The notes: generated from the sequence alone by a model not told the origin. A stretch of DNA of 8,443 nt from Victivallales bacterium Lenti_02 (GCA_001603055.1 LVAZ01000241.1:1-8443), one strand, 5' to 3'; counted from the first letter of the stretch, positions 1 through 7,328 are shown. Made by a program: numbers and translations.

Positions 1-534
1 GAGGGCGCCGGTCGGTTCGTCGGCCAGCAGGAGGCGGGGGCGGTTGATCAGGGCGCGGACCACGGCGACCCGCTGGCGCTCGCCGCCGGAGAGCACGGCG
101 GGGAAGGCGTCCCTGCGTTCGCCCAGACCCACCCGTTCGAGCAGGGCTTCGGCCCGCGCCAGCGCGTCGTCGGCGGGCGCGCCGGGAACCAGGGTGGGCA
201 CCAGCACGTTTTCCAGGGCGGTACACTGGGGCAGCAGATGGTGGAGCTGGAAGACGAAGCCCACCTCCCGGTTGCGGAACCGGGCCAGTTCCGGCTCGGA
301 GCGTCCGGCCAGGGGTTCGCCCGCGAAGCGGATTTCGCCCGCGCTGGGCAGATCGAGGGCGCCGGCCAGGTTGAGCAGGGTGCTTTTGCCCGAGCCCGAG
401 GGGCCGACCACCGCCAGCGTCTCCCCGGCCAGCAGTTGGAGATCGACCGCGCGGAGCACCTCGACCGCCTCGCCGGCGGGCAGGGGAAACCGGCGGGTCA
501 CCTGGATCAGTTCAAGCAGTGGGGTGTCGCTCAT
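1..534 (-). CDS. lolD: LolD-like lipoprotein-release ABC ATPase (3' end cut by window edge)
   Basis: The first 178 residues of an ABC ATPase are present; the gene continues beyond base 1. Visible motifs are Walker A GPSGSGKS (residues 44-51), the Q-loop in GFVFQ (Q96), the signature LSGGE (148-152) and Walker B LLLADEP (168-174), followed by TGAL at the edge. The phrase GFVFQLHHLLPQCTALENV and the overall order match the LolD/MacB/FtsE-like group of energisers for MacB-type membrane proteins. LolD works with LolC/LolE to extract lipoproteins from the inner membrane towards the outer membrane. The start ATG at 534-532 has only a weak GGAA about 6 nt upstream (541-544). The gene is divergent from the small exported protein at 641. 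It is not a sugar-importer ATPase of the MalK type, so it is unlikely to power the permeases further along. A MacB-type or other exporter ATPase is the main alternative, and the partner membrane gene is outside the window. Confidence 0.88.
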   Translation of the reverse strand, partial: MSDTPLLELIQVTRRFPLPAGEAVEVLRAVDLQLLAGETLAVVGPSGSGKSTLLNLAGALDLPSAGEIRFAGEPLAGRSEPELARFRNREVGFVFQLHHLLPQCTALENVLVPTLVPGAPADDALARAEALLERVGLGERRDAFPAVLSGGERQRVAVVRALINRPRLLLADEPTGAL

Positions 535-605
535 GGGGGGTTCCGTTCGGCTGGCCTGGTATCCCTCTACTGTAGGTGCGTTGGACGGCGGCGACCACGC
601 CTTGG

Positions 606-633
606 TTGCCAGTTGCGGGAAGTTGGCTATTTT
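606..633 (+). promoter_or_regulatory. Sigma70-like promoter, predicted to give a leaderless mRNA
   Basis: A -35 box TTGCCA (606-611, five of six matches to TTGACA) is separated by 16 nt from a -10 box TATTTT (628-633, four of six). The ATG of the downstream gene begins at 641, only 7 nt after the -10 box, so transcription would begin at or next to the start codon. No Shine-Dalgarno sequence lies at proper spacing before that ATG. The rest of the 535-605 divergent spacer holds nothing clear. A weak TACAGT on the minus strand could serve the lolD gene. Confidence 0.45.
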
Positions 634-640
634 GAGCGGT

Positions 641-1087
641 ATGAAAGCCTATCGTTCCATCCTGTTTTCCGGCGCGTTGCTGGGGGCTGGTCTGGCGGGC
701 GCGGACGGCGGGGATTCGCCGTTGCTTCGTTTGGCTCTGTCGCCCCGCGCGGCGGAGGAGGCGGCCAACGCCCGGCTGACTCTGCCGCCGCCCGTCGAGC
801 TGGAGATTGCCGCCTGGGAAGAAGCGGCGGCGGCGGAACGGGCGGAGGCGCGGACCTTTTTTCCCCATGCCAGCCAGGTCCGGCTGGATGTCCAAACCCG
901 CGAGGTGAACGCCCACGAACTGCTCAGGCGGGAGATGTCCCGCCTGCACGGGGCCATCTCGGTCAGCGTCGATTCGCGGGGCGGCTGGGAGACGAGCGTG
1001 GAGCTGCACCGGAATCTGACCCCGTATCTCCAGCTCGGGGTCGGCCTCAGCATCGGTCGCCGCCGGGGCTGGTGGGACTGGGACTAG
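641..1087 (+). CDS. Small exported protein of unknown function
   Basis: This 148-residue protein is not recognised. The N-terminus reads as a Sec signal peptide: a basic start (MKAYR), a hydrophobic stretch SILFSGALLGAGLAG, and likely cleavage near ADG at about residues 20-23. An Ala/Glu-rich, probably helical segment follows (about 35-75, with AAWEEAAAAERAEA), then a mixed segment containing HASQVRLDVQTREVNAHELL. The C-terminal 40 residues alternate polar and hydrophobic positions (ISVSVDSRGGWETSVEL, then YLQLGVGLSIG), like beta-hairpins, before the odd end GRRRGWWDWD. A periplasmic or outer-membrane-associated role is inferred only from these traits. The start was chosen because the signal peptide begins here; the same frame extends upstream, but only over the antisense of the ATPase gene. 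The gene converges on the permease gene with a 12-nt gap. A short AGCC/GGCT stem (1086-1101) spans the gap and is too weak to call a terminator. Confidence 0.7.
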   Translation: MKAYRSILFSGALLGAGLAGADGGDSPLLRLALSPRAAEEAANARLTLPPPVELEIAAWEEAAAAERAEARTFFPHASQVRLDVQTREVNAHELLRREMSRLHGAISVSVDSRGGWETSVELHRNLTPYLQLGVGLSIGRRRGWWDWD

Positions 1088-1099
1088 CCTGCCCGGCGG

Positions 1100-3061
1100 C
1101 TATTTGAGCTGGGGAAGGATGATGCCGCGGAGGATGATCTTCTGGCAGAAGAGGAAGACGGCCAGGACGGGGATGGAGTTGACGATGAAGGCCGCCATCA
1201 CGGTGAAGGGCTGGCCGGTCTGGGTCTGGTAGAACTGGTAGGTCCAGACGGCCATGGTCCAGATTTTCGGGTCCTGGCAGACGATGATGGCCCAGGCCCA
1301 GCCGTTGTAGGCGAGGATGAAGGCGTTGAGGGCGCTCACGGCGAGGATGGGCTTGACCAGGGGGAGGCTGACGCTGAGGAAGATGCGCCACTCGCTGGCG
1401 CCGTCGATGGTGGCCGCCTCGAAGAGGTCCTGGGGCAGGGAGTCGAAGAAGCCCTTGAGGAGGAAAATGGTCATGCCGTTGGCGGCGCCGGGGAGGACGA
1501 GGGCGGAGAAGGTGTTGAGCAGGCCCAGGTCGCGCAGGAGCAGGAAGCCGGGGATGGCGGCCACGGCGGTGGGGAAGGCCATGGTGGCCAGGCAGAAGAC
1601 CAGAATCTTCTCGGTCTGGCGCAGGCGGAACCGGCTGAGCGCATAGCCGGCCAGCGGGTTGACCGTGAGGGTGGTCAGAATGGTGAGGACCACCAGGACG
1701 ACCGTGTTCACGACCGCCCGGCCCCGCCGGAACAGATAGTCGAACACGGCGCGGTAGTTGGCGCTCACCTGGTCCCAGATGAAGCCCCATTCATGGTTGT
1801 GGAAGGTGACGAGGACGGCCTCGCGGAAGGGCAGGCGCAGTTCCTCGATGCTGTTGAGGCTGAGGTTGTAGGCCTTGTTCACGCCGGACAGGGTGCGGTG
1901 CTTGTCCAGCGCGAAGTTCTGGAAGCCGATCTCGGGCAGAGTGTCGCGCAGGCGCCACTGGTGGACCGGAATCCTGGTGCTGACGAAGTCCATCCAGACC
2001 CGGCCGACGGGGCCGTCGGGAATCTCGCCGGTCAGCACGACCTCCGCCCAGGAATGGATGTCGGGCCAGGCGGGGTCCTCGTCGCGCATCACGCGGTTCA
2101 GATAGTCGGTGTTGCGGAAACGGTCCTTGAGGAAGGTCTCGAACTCGGCGCGCCACTTGGGGCTGACGGTGAAGGCCACATGGCGGAGGGGGAAGCGTTC
2201 CTGGAGGAAGCGGAGCCAGAGATTGCGGAGCTTGGCCGGGGCGTTGTCGGGGACGGGGAAGGGGAGGGCGTGGAGGGCCTGGTGGTCGGCGATGCCCAGT
2301 TCCTTGCCGGCGTATTCCTCCCAGATGTAGGCGAGGGCGGCGGGGCGGAGGAAGCCGGCCGTGCTGTCGGGCCGGTCGAGGAACTGGCTGAAGCGCCCTT
2401 CGCGGTACTGCTGGCGGAAGACGAGCAGGTCCTGGTAGCGGGTGTCCACGTAGGGCATGTAGGTGCGCTGGTCGACGGGTTCGCCGCTCCACTCGTTGGC
2501 GGAGACCTTGACGAAGGTGTCGATGGAGATTTCCCAGGCCCGGTTGAGTTCTTCGAGGGAGCCGTACTTGCGGCGGAGGAAGGGGCCGACGTAGCGCTGG
2601 TCGTAGGCGAGGACGGTTTCGCGGAGGTCGCAGGTCTGGGCGAATTCGCCGTAGTCGCGGGCGATGAGGCGGTAGCGTTCGAGGGTGTCCGGGTCGTCGA
2701 GTTCGGCCAGGACCGCGGTGGCCCAGGCGTCGCCCTGGCGCCGCTCGTCGCCGATCTGGGACCAGCTCTGCCAGTCGCTGGGGAGGGAGGGGAAGAAACT
2801 GCGGAGCTGGCGGATCGAGCCGCGGTGGCTGGGCGGGAAGTAGTTGCAGAGGACGCGCAGGAACCGGTCGGGGCGGCTGACCAGGAAGCGGGGGAAGGGG
2901 CTGCGGCGGTCGTAGTCGAAGGAGTTGGAGATCGACCCGGTGGCCATGATGGCGAAGGGGAAGATCATGGTCAGGCTGCCGAGGATGAGCAGCGTGTAGA
3001 TGGTGGTGACCGCGATGCGGCCCTTGAAGGATTTCTGTTCCGCGGCGTTGATGATGGACAT
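1100..3061 (-). CDS. MalG-type sugar ABC permease with giant exoplasmic insert
   Basis: A 653-residue inner-membrane permease, the second transmembrane subunit of a carbohydrate importer (CUT1/MalG family). The first membrane segment is at about 16-41. The remaining five lie at about 447-473, 486-509, 516-536, 571-594 and 618-640. The cytoplasmic EAA loop that docks the ATPase is intact: FEAATIDGASEWRIF at 547-561, followed by LPLVKP. The C-terminus RGIILPQLK is typical of MalG proteins. The family is normally about 270-300 residues long; the excess comes from roughly 400 residues inserted between the first and second membrane segments, which places them outside the cytoplasm. The start follows the stop of the upstream fusion gene by one nucleotide (TGA-C-ATG) and has a strong Shine-Dalgarno sequence, so the two subunits are almost certainly co-translated as partners. 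No frameshift is needed, because both halves are in one uninterrupted frame. The transported substrate cannot be read from the sequence. Confidence 0.93.
   Translation of the reverse strand: MSIINAAEQKSFKGRIAVTTIYTLLILGSLTMIFPFAIMATGSISNSFDYDRRSPFPRFLVSRPDRFLRVLCNYFPPSHRGSIRQLRSFFPSLPSDWQSWSQIGDERRQGDAWATAVLAELDDPDTLERYRLIARDYGEFAQTCDLRETVLAYDQRYVGPFLRRKYGSLEELNRAWEISIDTFVKVSANEWSGEPVDQRTYMPYVDTRYQDLLVFRQQYREGRFSQFLDRPDSTAGFLRPAALAYIWEEYAGKELGIADHQALHALPFPVPDNAPAKLRNLWLRFLQERFPLRHVAFTVSPKWRAEFETFLKDRFRNTDYLNRVMRDEDPAWPDIHSWAEVVLTGEIPDGPVGRVWMDFVSTRIPVHQWRLRDTLPEIGFQNFALDKHRTLSGVNKAYNLSLNSIEELRLPFREAVLVTFHNHEWGFIWDQVSANYRAVFDYLFRRGRAVVNTVVLVVLTILTTLTVNPLAGYALSRFRLRQTEKILVFCLATMAFPTAVAAIPGFLLLRDLGLLNTFSALVLPGAANGMTIFLLKGFFDSLPQDLFEAATIDGASEWRIFLSVSLPLVKPILAVSALNAFILAYNGWAWAIIVCQDPKIWTMAVWTYQFYQTQTGQPFTVMAAFIVNSIPVLAVFLFCQKIILRGIILPQLK
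1742..2929 (-). other. Region encoding ~400-residue exoplasmic insert with three degenerate repeats
   Basis: Residues about 45-440 of the MalG-like permease. The segment is rich in charged and aromatic residues and has no membrane segment. Three copies of a short motif can be aligned by eye: FLRRKYGSLEELNRAWEIS (161-179), FLKDRFRNTDYLNRVMRDE (310-328) and DKHRTLSGVNKAYNLSLNS (386-404). The shared pattern is a basic-aromatic or basic-His step, then about five residues, then [LV]N[RK] followed by a small or hydrophobic residue. Copies two and three are each preceded, about 40 residues earlier, by a related line: WLRFLQERFPLRH (282-294) and WMDFVSTRIPVHQ (356-368). That makes the unit larger than the motif. 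The motif resembles a segment common in GH42-type beta-galactosidases (KYGSLEELNRAW-like), but no barrel or catalytic acid pair is evident. A role in gripping the binding protein or the glycan is inference. Confidence 0.6.
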
Positions 3062-3062
3062 G

Positions 3063-5729
3063 TCAATCGTCTCCCTTGGCCTGGCGGAAATCGACTCGCC
3101 GCAGGATGCGCAACTGGAGGTAGGTGAAGCCGATGAGGATGCTGCCCAGAATCCAGGCGTAGCTGGTGGCCAGGCTGAAACGGAGGTTGACGTAGGCTTC
3201 CTGCCAGATGGCCATGCCGAGGACCATGGTTTCCTTGCCCGGTCCGCCGAAGGTGAGCAGGAAGATGTTGCCCATGGCCTGGAAGGTGGCGATGAAGGCG
3301 CCCACGAAGTTGATCAGGATGAGGGGGAGAATGGTGGGGACGGTGATGTTCCAGGCCTTGCGGCGCATGCCCGCGCCGTCGATGCTGGCCGCCTCGTAGA
3401 GTTCGTCGGGGACGCTCTTGAGGGCGGCGAGGTAGATGAGGCTGCTGATGCCCGCGCTGGCCCAGACACCGGGGATGATGACGCAGGCCATGACGGTGTG
3501 GGGGTTGCCCAGCCAGTCCACGGGGGTGAAGGTCATTCCCACCAGTCCGTAGAGCGAGCTGAGGAAGCGGTTGACGGTGCCCTGGGCGGTGCCCATGAAC
3601 ATTTCCTTCCACATCAGGGTGACGACCAGGCCGCTGGTCATCTGGGGCAGGAAGAAGATGGTCCGGAAGAACACCTTGAGGCGGGGCACCTCGGTGAGCA
3701 GGATGGCGAGGAGGATGGGGGTGAAGAAGGCGAGGAAGAGATTCCAGAGGACGAAGCGGAAGGTGGTCCAGATGTAGTGGTAGAAATTCGGATCGAGCAT
3801 GATGCCGATGAAGTTGGTGAGCCCGACGAAGGGGGACCTGCCCACGATCTTGTAGTCCTGGAAGGCCATGACCAGGCCGCGCAGCAGGGGGTAGTAGCTC
3901 CAGACCATGATGGTGGCCAGGGCGGGAATCAGCATGGCCCAGGGCAGGATGCCCTTGTAGACCCCGGCCCGGCTCTGCACCTTGCGCAGTTGGTCGCGCA
4001 CGATGAGGACGAGGAAGAAGGAGAGGATGGCGACCACGACGGCGGCGATGACCCGCGCCCGCGGGCGGTGGCGGTCCAGCTCCTCGGCGGGGCGCTCGAA
4101 CATGATGCCGCTGTTGGCGTCGCGCTCGAGCTGGCGGAGGGCCTCGGTGTAGTCGAAGTCGCGGCCGCTGGGGCGGAGCACGAGGTCGATCACCTCGCGC
4201 TGGTAGAAATCGCGGAACTGGAGCCATTTGCCCATGAACGGCTCGACCACCTCGAGGATTTCGCCCCGGTCGATCTGCTCCCACATGGCGATGTACTCGG
4301 GGGGGCTTTCGCGCAGGTAGTCCTCGAAACCGAGCCGTCTGAGTTCGCGGGGGTTGAGGAACTTGGCCTGGCCGGCGGCGACCTTGCGGCGGATGTTCTC
4401 GTCGTTGCCCTCGACGCTGCAGATGCGGGTCATGATTTCCCAGACGATGTTCCGGTAGGCCTTGCGCTCCTCGTCGGTGGTGCCGCCGCGCTGGAGCACG
4501 TCCTTGCCGATCATGAAGAAGGAGTTGGAGGCCTGCAGGACGGGGCGGTGGTCCGCGGTCAGGCCGGGAAAGGGCATCATGCCCATGTCCTCGGGCTGGA
4601 CGCCCAGAGTCTCGAACTCGGTCATGTCGCCGGACCAGAGGGGGTACATGCCCAGGTCCCGGCCCATGCGCCGGATGGTGTCGCGCAGGTTGATGGTGGT
4701 GACGCCGATGGATCCTTCGATGACGCTTTCGCGGGATATGGGGAGGGTTTCGCCGTTGACCTCGATCTGGCCGGCCCGGATGGCATCCCGGGTCAACTCG
4801 ACCGGCTCGCCGGTTTTGGGGTGGCGCATCCAGGGCTGCCAGCGGAGACGGTGGTAGAGGGCGACGGCGGCGGTGCATTCCTCGCTGGCGACGTTGCAGC
4901 GCCAGGTGGGGCGGACGTTGGAGAGGTCCTCGCCGGTTGCCGGGACGACGAAGTGGATTTCCTGCTCGTTGAAGGTGTGGGTCTTGCCGGTGGTGGGGCT
5001 GACGCGGTCCTGGACGACGATGCTGGAGCCGGTGGTGGCGATCCAGGGGGCGAAGGCCCAGCTCGCGGGGGTGAGTTCGAAACCGTAGACTTTCTTCTCG
5101 GGATCGTAGAGTTTGCGCGCCCAGTAGACCAGCTCCTCGTAGCTGCGCGGCGGTTTGGCGGGATCGAGCCCGGCGGCGCGCAGGACGCGGTAGCTGTAGA
5201 GGATGCCGACGTAGGTGCCGCCGCGGTTGGGCAGGGAGTAGGGCACGCCGTCCACGGTGACCACCTGGCGGTAGAGGGGCTTGATCCGTTTCCAGGGCTC
5301 CCAGATGGTCTCGTCGTCGTCGATCTGGCCGTTGAGGTCGGGCTGTCCGTCGGGCCGGAGCTTCGGGGTGCCGTCGGCGAGGATGCCGTCCCGGCCGATC
5401 CACTCGGTCAGCGGATAGGCCAGCCCCTGCTCGACGGCCTGGCGGATGTCGGTCTCGAAGATGTCGGGGCCGATGTTGGCGGCCATGGCCATGGCCAGGC
5501 TGGCGCGGGAGCCCTCGGCGGGCATCTGGATGCCGTCCCATTGTTCGAGACGGACATGGGGGTTCTGTTTGAAGAAATCGCGCAGAACCTGGGGCTGGCG
5601 GTTCTGGGTGTTGTAGCGGGAGGTGACGGTGATGGTGAACTCGTTCGGCGAGTCCGCGCCCAGGGGGCGCACCGTCATCGCCAGCACCAACAGGAGGGCA
5701 AGCTGTCGGACGAGGCTGGATATCGTCAT
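3063..5729 (-). CDS. Solute-binding protein fused to MalF-type sugar permease
   Basis: An 888-residue fusion in one frame. Residues 1-25 are a Sec signal peptide (basic R8, core LALLLVLAM, cleavage likely after PLGA) without a lipobox. Residues about 28-541 form a family-1 extracellular solute-binding domain, with ANIGPDIFETDIRQAVEQG near 84-102 and the GVPYSLPNRGGTYVGILYS region near 161-179. A linking membrane segment (about 559-577, VIAAVVVAILSFFLVLIV) is followed by a basic stretch RDQLRKVQSR, consistent with return to the cytoplasm. A MalF-type permease (about 592-876, six membrane segments) follows, with the EAA loop YEAASIDGAGMRRKAW at 778-793. The binding protein would therefore be tethered to the channel. 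The start at 5729 is preferred because GGAG lies 10 nt upstream and the signal peptide begins there. In-frame ATGs at 5738 and 5816 exist, but the first has GGAG only 1 nt away and the second adds a non-signal-like leader. The partner is the next gene, the MalG-like permease. No ATPase gene accompanies the pair. Confidence 0.93.
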   Translation of the reverse strand: MTISSLVRQLALLLVLAMTVRPLGADSPNEFTITVTSRYNTQNRQPQVLRDFFKQNPHVRLEQWDGIQMPAEGSRASLAMAMAANIGPDIFETDIRQAVEQGLAYPLTEWIGRDGILADGTPKLRPDGQPDLNGQIDDDETIWEPWKRIKPLYRQVVTVDGVPYSLPNRGGTYVGILYSYRVLRAAGLDPAKPPRSYEELVYWARKLYDPEKKVYGFELTPASWAFAPWIATTGSSIVVQDRVSPTTGKTHTFNEQEIHFVVPATGEDLSNVRPTWRCNVASEECTAAVALYHRLRWQPWMRHPKTGEPVELTRDAIRAGQIEVNGETLPISRESVIEGSIGVTTINLRDTIRRMGRDLGMYPLWSGDMTEFETLGVQPEDMGMMPFPGLTADHRPVLQASNSFFMIGKDVLQRGGTTDEERKAYRNIVWEIMTRICSVEGNDENIRRKVAAGQAKFLNPRELRRLGFEDYLRESPPEYIAMWEQIDRGEILEVVEPFMGKWLQFRDFYQREVIDLVLRPSGRDFDYTEALRQLERDANSGIMFERPAEELDRHRPRARVIAAVVVAILSFFLVLIVRDQLRKVQSRAGVYKGILPWAMLIPALATIMVWSYYPLLRGLVMAFQDYKIVGRSPFVGLTNFIGIMLDPNFYHYIWTTFRFVLWNLFLAFFTPILLAILLTEVPRLKVFFRTIFFLPQMTSGLVVTLMWKEMFMGTAQGTVNRFLSSLYGLVGMTFTPVDWLGNPHTVMACVIIPGVWASAGISSLIYLAALKSVPDELYEAASIDGAGMRRKAWNITVPTILPLILINFVGAFIATFQAMGNIFLLTFGGPGKETMVLGMAIWQEAYVNLRFSLATSYAWILGSILIGFTYLQLRILRRVDFRQAKGDD
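3071..3077 (-). promoter_or_regulatory. Ribosome binding site of the MalG-type permease gene
   Basis: AAGGGAG on the minus strand lies 9 nt before the ATG and inside the last codons of the fusion gene. With the one-nucleotide gap between stop and start, it fixes the start at 3061 and points to translational coupling of the two permease subunits. Confidence 0.75.
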
Positions 5730-5739
5730 CTCGTACATG

Positions 5740-5743
5740 CTCC
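5740..5743 (-). promoter_or_regulatory. Ribosome binding site deciding the start of the fusion permease
   Basis: GGAG on the minus strand sits 10 nt before the ATG at 5729 and 1 nt before the alternative ATG at 5738. The spacing favours the 5729 start, which also puts the signal peptide directly at the N-terminus. Confidence 0.5.
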
Positions 5744-5788
5744 ACAGCGGGGAATGGGCCAAAGGGCCGGGGGCCAAAAAGAGTACGT

Positions 5789-5816
5789 ACCATAGCCCCG
5801 ATCGCGGCCGAAGCAA
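5789..5816 (-). promoter_or_regulatory. Possible weak internal promoter before the transporter genes
   Basis: On the minus strand TTGCTT (5816-5811) and TATGGT (5794-5789) are 16 nt apart. The first box matches the consensus poorly (TTG only); the second matches four of six. It lies in the 120-nt spacer between the beta-helix gene and the fusion permease, the widest gap in the cluster, where an internal promoter would let the importer be expressed on its own. If used, it would exclude the far-upstream ATG at 5816 as a start. Confidence 0.25.
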
Positions 5817-5849
5817 TGGCCCCGGCGCAGGGGGGCGGACGGCGGGAGG

Positions 5850-7316
5850 CTACGGTTGTTCCGCCGCGCCGGGCTCGAAGGCCCCGGCAGTGGGTTTGGC
5901 GGGACGGGGGTGGCCGAGGAAATCGCGGTCCACCTTGAGCCAGGGTTGCTCCGGATTCAGATAGCGGGGGCTGGCCGCGCCGGCGGCGGGGCCGTCCGGC
6001 AGCGGCCGGTAGTCCCCGTTCGAGAAGTCCGCGAAAACCGTTCCGGGGGGGGCCATGCGGCTGTGGCGGTCCTGGTTTTCGTCGGTCTGCCAGACTTCCC
6101 AGCCGCCGACCGTGGCCCCCCTGCCGCCCACCCAGTTGTCCGGTGGCGGCATCAGGTAGGCGTTGTGGTCGAAAACCAGGTTCCGGAAACGGGTGGGCTC
6201 GCCCCGGTCGTTCTGGAAGACCACCTGGTAGGCTGGTTCGCCGGGGTTGTACACCAGGCAGTTGTGCAGATGGGCGGGGCCTTCGTTCCGGCCCCAGAGC
6301 TTGTAGAGCGGCTGGCGGTTGCGGATGACATAGGTGTTGTGGACGTGGTGGAGGGGCCACTTGCCGTGGTAGTCGCCGAAAAAAGCGCCATCGAAGAGGT
6401 TGTTGACCCAGAGCAGGGTGTTGCTCGGGTGGCCCGCGTCGCCGGGGCTCTTGGCCAGGGTGCAGCGGCGGAAGATGTTGCGCTCGATCCGGAAGAAGCC
6501 GTTTTCCAGATCGCTCCGGCGGAAACCGACGTCCATGGCCGCGTCGCCGTGGGTTTCGGACCAGTCCTCGACCACGCAGTTGAAGATGATGCCTTCGGTG
6601 GGGGAATGGACGAGGATGCCGTCCTGGTTGCGGCGTTTGCCGTCCGAGGCGGCCAGGCCGTGGAAATAGCAGTGCTGGATGACCAGCCAGGACATGACGC
6701 GGGGGTTTGGGGTGGTAATCATGTTGTCGCGGGGGCCGCCCCGTCCGGTCGCCCCGTTCTGGATGAAGATGCCGCCGCCGCAGCGCCGGCCGAGTTCGCC
6801 GTGGTCGTACCCGGCGACTTCGATCCGCTCGAAGAGGGCCGCGCCGCAGCCGTCGAGCCGCAGGTGGTAGCTTTGCACGGCCCCGCCGAAATAGCTGTTG
6901 CGGACGATGACCTCGTCGCAGTCCTCGATGCGGATGGTCTCGTAGCCCCGGTAGTCGGGGTCGAGCTGGACGATGGCCACGTTCTCGATGACCACCCGGC
7001 GGCACTCGCGGATGGTGAACAGGGTGGTCCGCATCTTGTTGCTCTCCCCGTTCCAGCGGACCCGCAGGGCGAGGTCGCTGATGCGGACCTCGTCCTCGCC
7101 GACCCAGGATTTCCGGGCTTCCTCGCCGACCACGTCCTGGAAGGCTATGGCGGCGGGGTCGCGGCGGGCGAGGACATCGCCGGTGGGGAGGTTGCGCCAG
7201 TCCCCGGCGTAGTCCTGGCTGTAGAGGCCCCGCTGCCGGATGACGCCGGGCAGGCTCTCCGGTTCGGCGGCGCGGAGGAGAAGGGCGAGGAACAGGACGG
7301 CGAGGGCGAAACGCAT
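5850..7316 (-). CDS. Secreted right-handed parallel beta-helix protein
   Basis: A 488-residue protein with a short signal peptide (MRFALAVLFLALLLRAA, cleavage near 17). From about residue 100 to 390 it shows successive short beta-rungs spaced 20-30 residues apart: CRRVVIENVAIVQL (105-118), CDEVIVRNSYFGG (133-145), LFERIEVAGY (161-170), WLVIQHCYFHG (210-220), IIFNCVVEDW (243-252), FFRIERNIFRRC (274-285) and LHNCLVYNPGEPAYQV (350-365). This is the pattern of the pectate-lyase/PL6-like beta-helix superfamily. The tail, with DFLGHPRPAKPTAGAFEP (465-482), is typical of secreted proteins of this fold. Polar motifs such as NQDGILVH (230-237) and THGDAAMD (255-262) lie on the helix face and are candidate active-site positions, but no catalytic set can be assigned. 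Polysaccharide lyase or glycoside hydrolase activity is therefore inferred from fold and context. It sits between the SDR gene and the importer genes in the same direction. It could alternatively be a non-catalytic glycan-binding protein. Confidence 0.85.
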   Translation of the reverse strand: MRFALAVLFLALLLRAAEPESLPGVIRQRGLYSQDYAGDWRNLPTGDVLARRDPAAIAFQDVVGEEARKSWVGEDEVRISDLALRVRWNGESNKMRTTLFTIRECRRVVIENVAIVQLDPDYRGYETIRIEDCDEVIVRNSYFGGAVQSYHLRLDGCGAALFERIEVAGYDHGELGRRCGGGIFIQNGATGRGGPRDNMITTPNPRVMSWLVIQHCYFHGLAASDGKRRNQDGILVHSPTEGIIFNCVVEDWSETHGDAAMDVGFRRSDLENGFFRIERNIFRRCTLAKSPGDAGHPSNTLLWVNNLFDGAFFGDYHGKWPLHHVHNTYVIRNRQPLYKLWGRNEGPAHLHNCLVYNPGEPAYQVVFQNDRGEPTRFRNLVFDHNAYLMPPPDNWVGGRGATVGGWEVWQTDENQDRHSRMAPPGTVFADFSNGDYRPLPDGPAAGAASPRYLNPEQPWLKVDRDFLGHPRPAKPTAGAFEPGAAEQP

Positions 7317-7324
7317 GTCGGATT

Positions 7325-7328
7325 CTCC
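7325..7328 (-). promoter_or_regulatory. Ribosome binding site of the beta-helix gene
   Basis: CTGGAGAA on the minus strand places GGAG 8 nt before the ATG at 7316, fixing the start directly at the signal peptide. Confidence 0.65.

Noticed and set aside
1..534. The ATPase as the energy source of the sugar permeases
   Set aside because: Its sequence belongs to the LolD/MacB-type branch, it is not in the permease cluster, and it is separated from it by a plus-strand gene. MalK-type importers have a different regulatory C-terminal domain, which cannot be assessed here because the gene is cut.
44..640. Upstream extension of the small exported protein to base 44
   Set aside because: This part is the antisense of the LolD-like ATPase; the signal peptide begins at 641.
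1086..1101. Possible bidirectional terminator between the convergent genes
   Set aside because: Only a 4-bp AGCC/GGCT stem with no proper U tract on either strand.
3000..5795. A 931-codon open frame antisense to the fusion permease
   Set aside because: The translation is a Gly/Asp/Glu/Val/Ala-rich shadow of the real gene with no domain; the sense strand has a signal peptide, a binding domain and EAA motifs.
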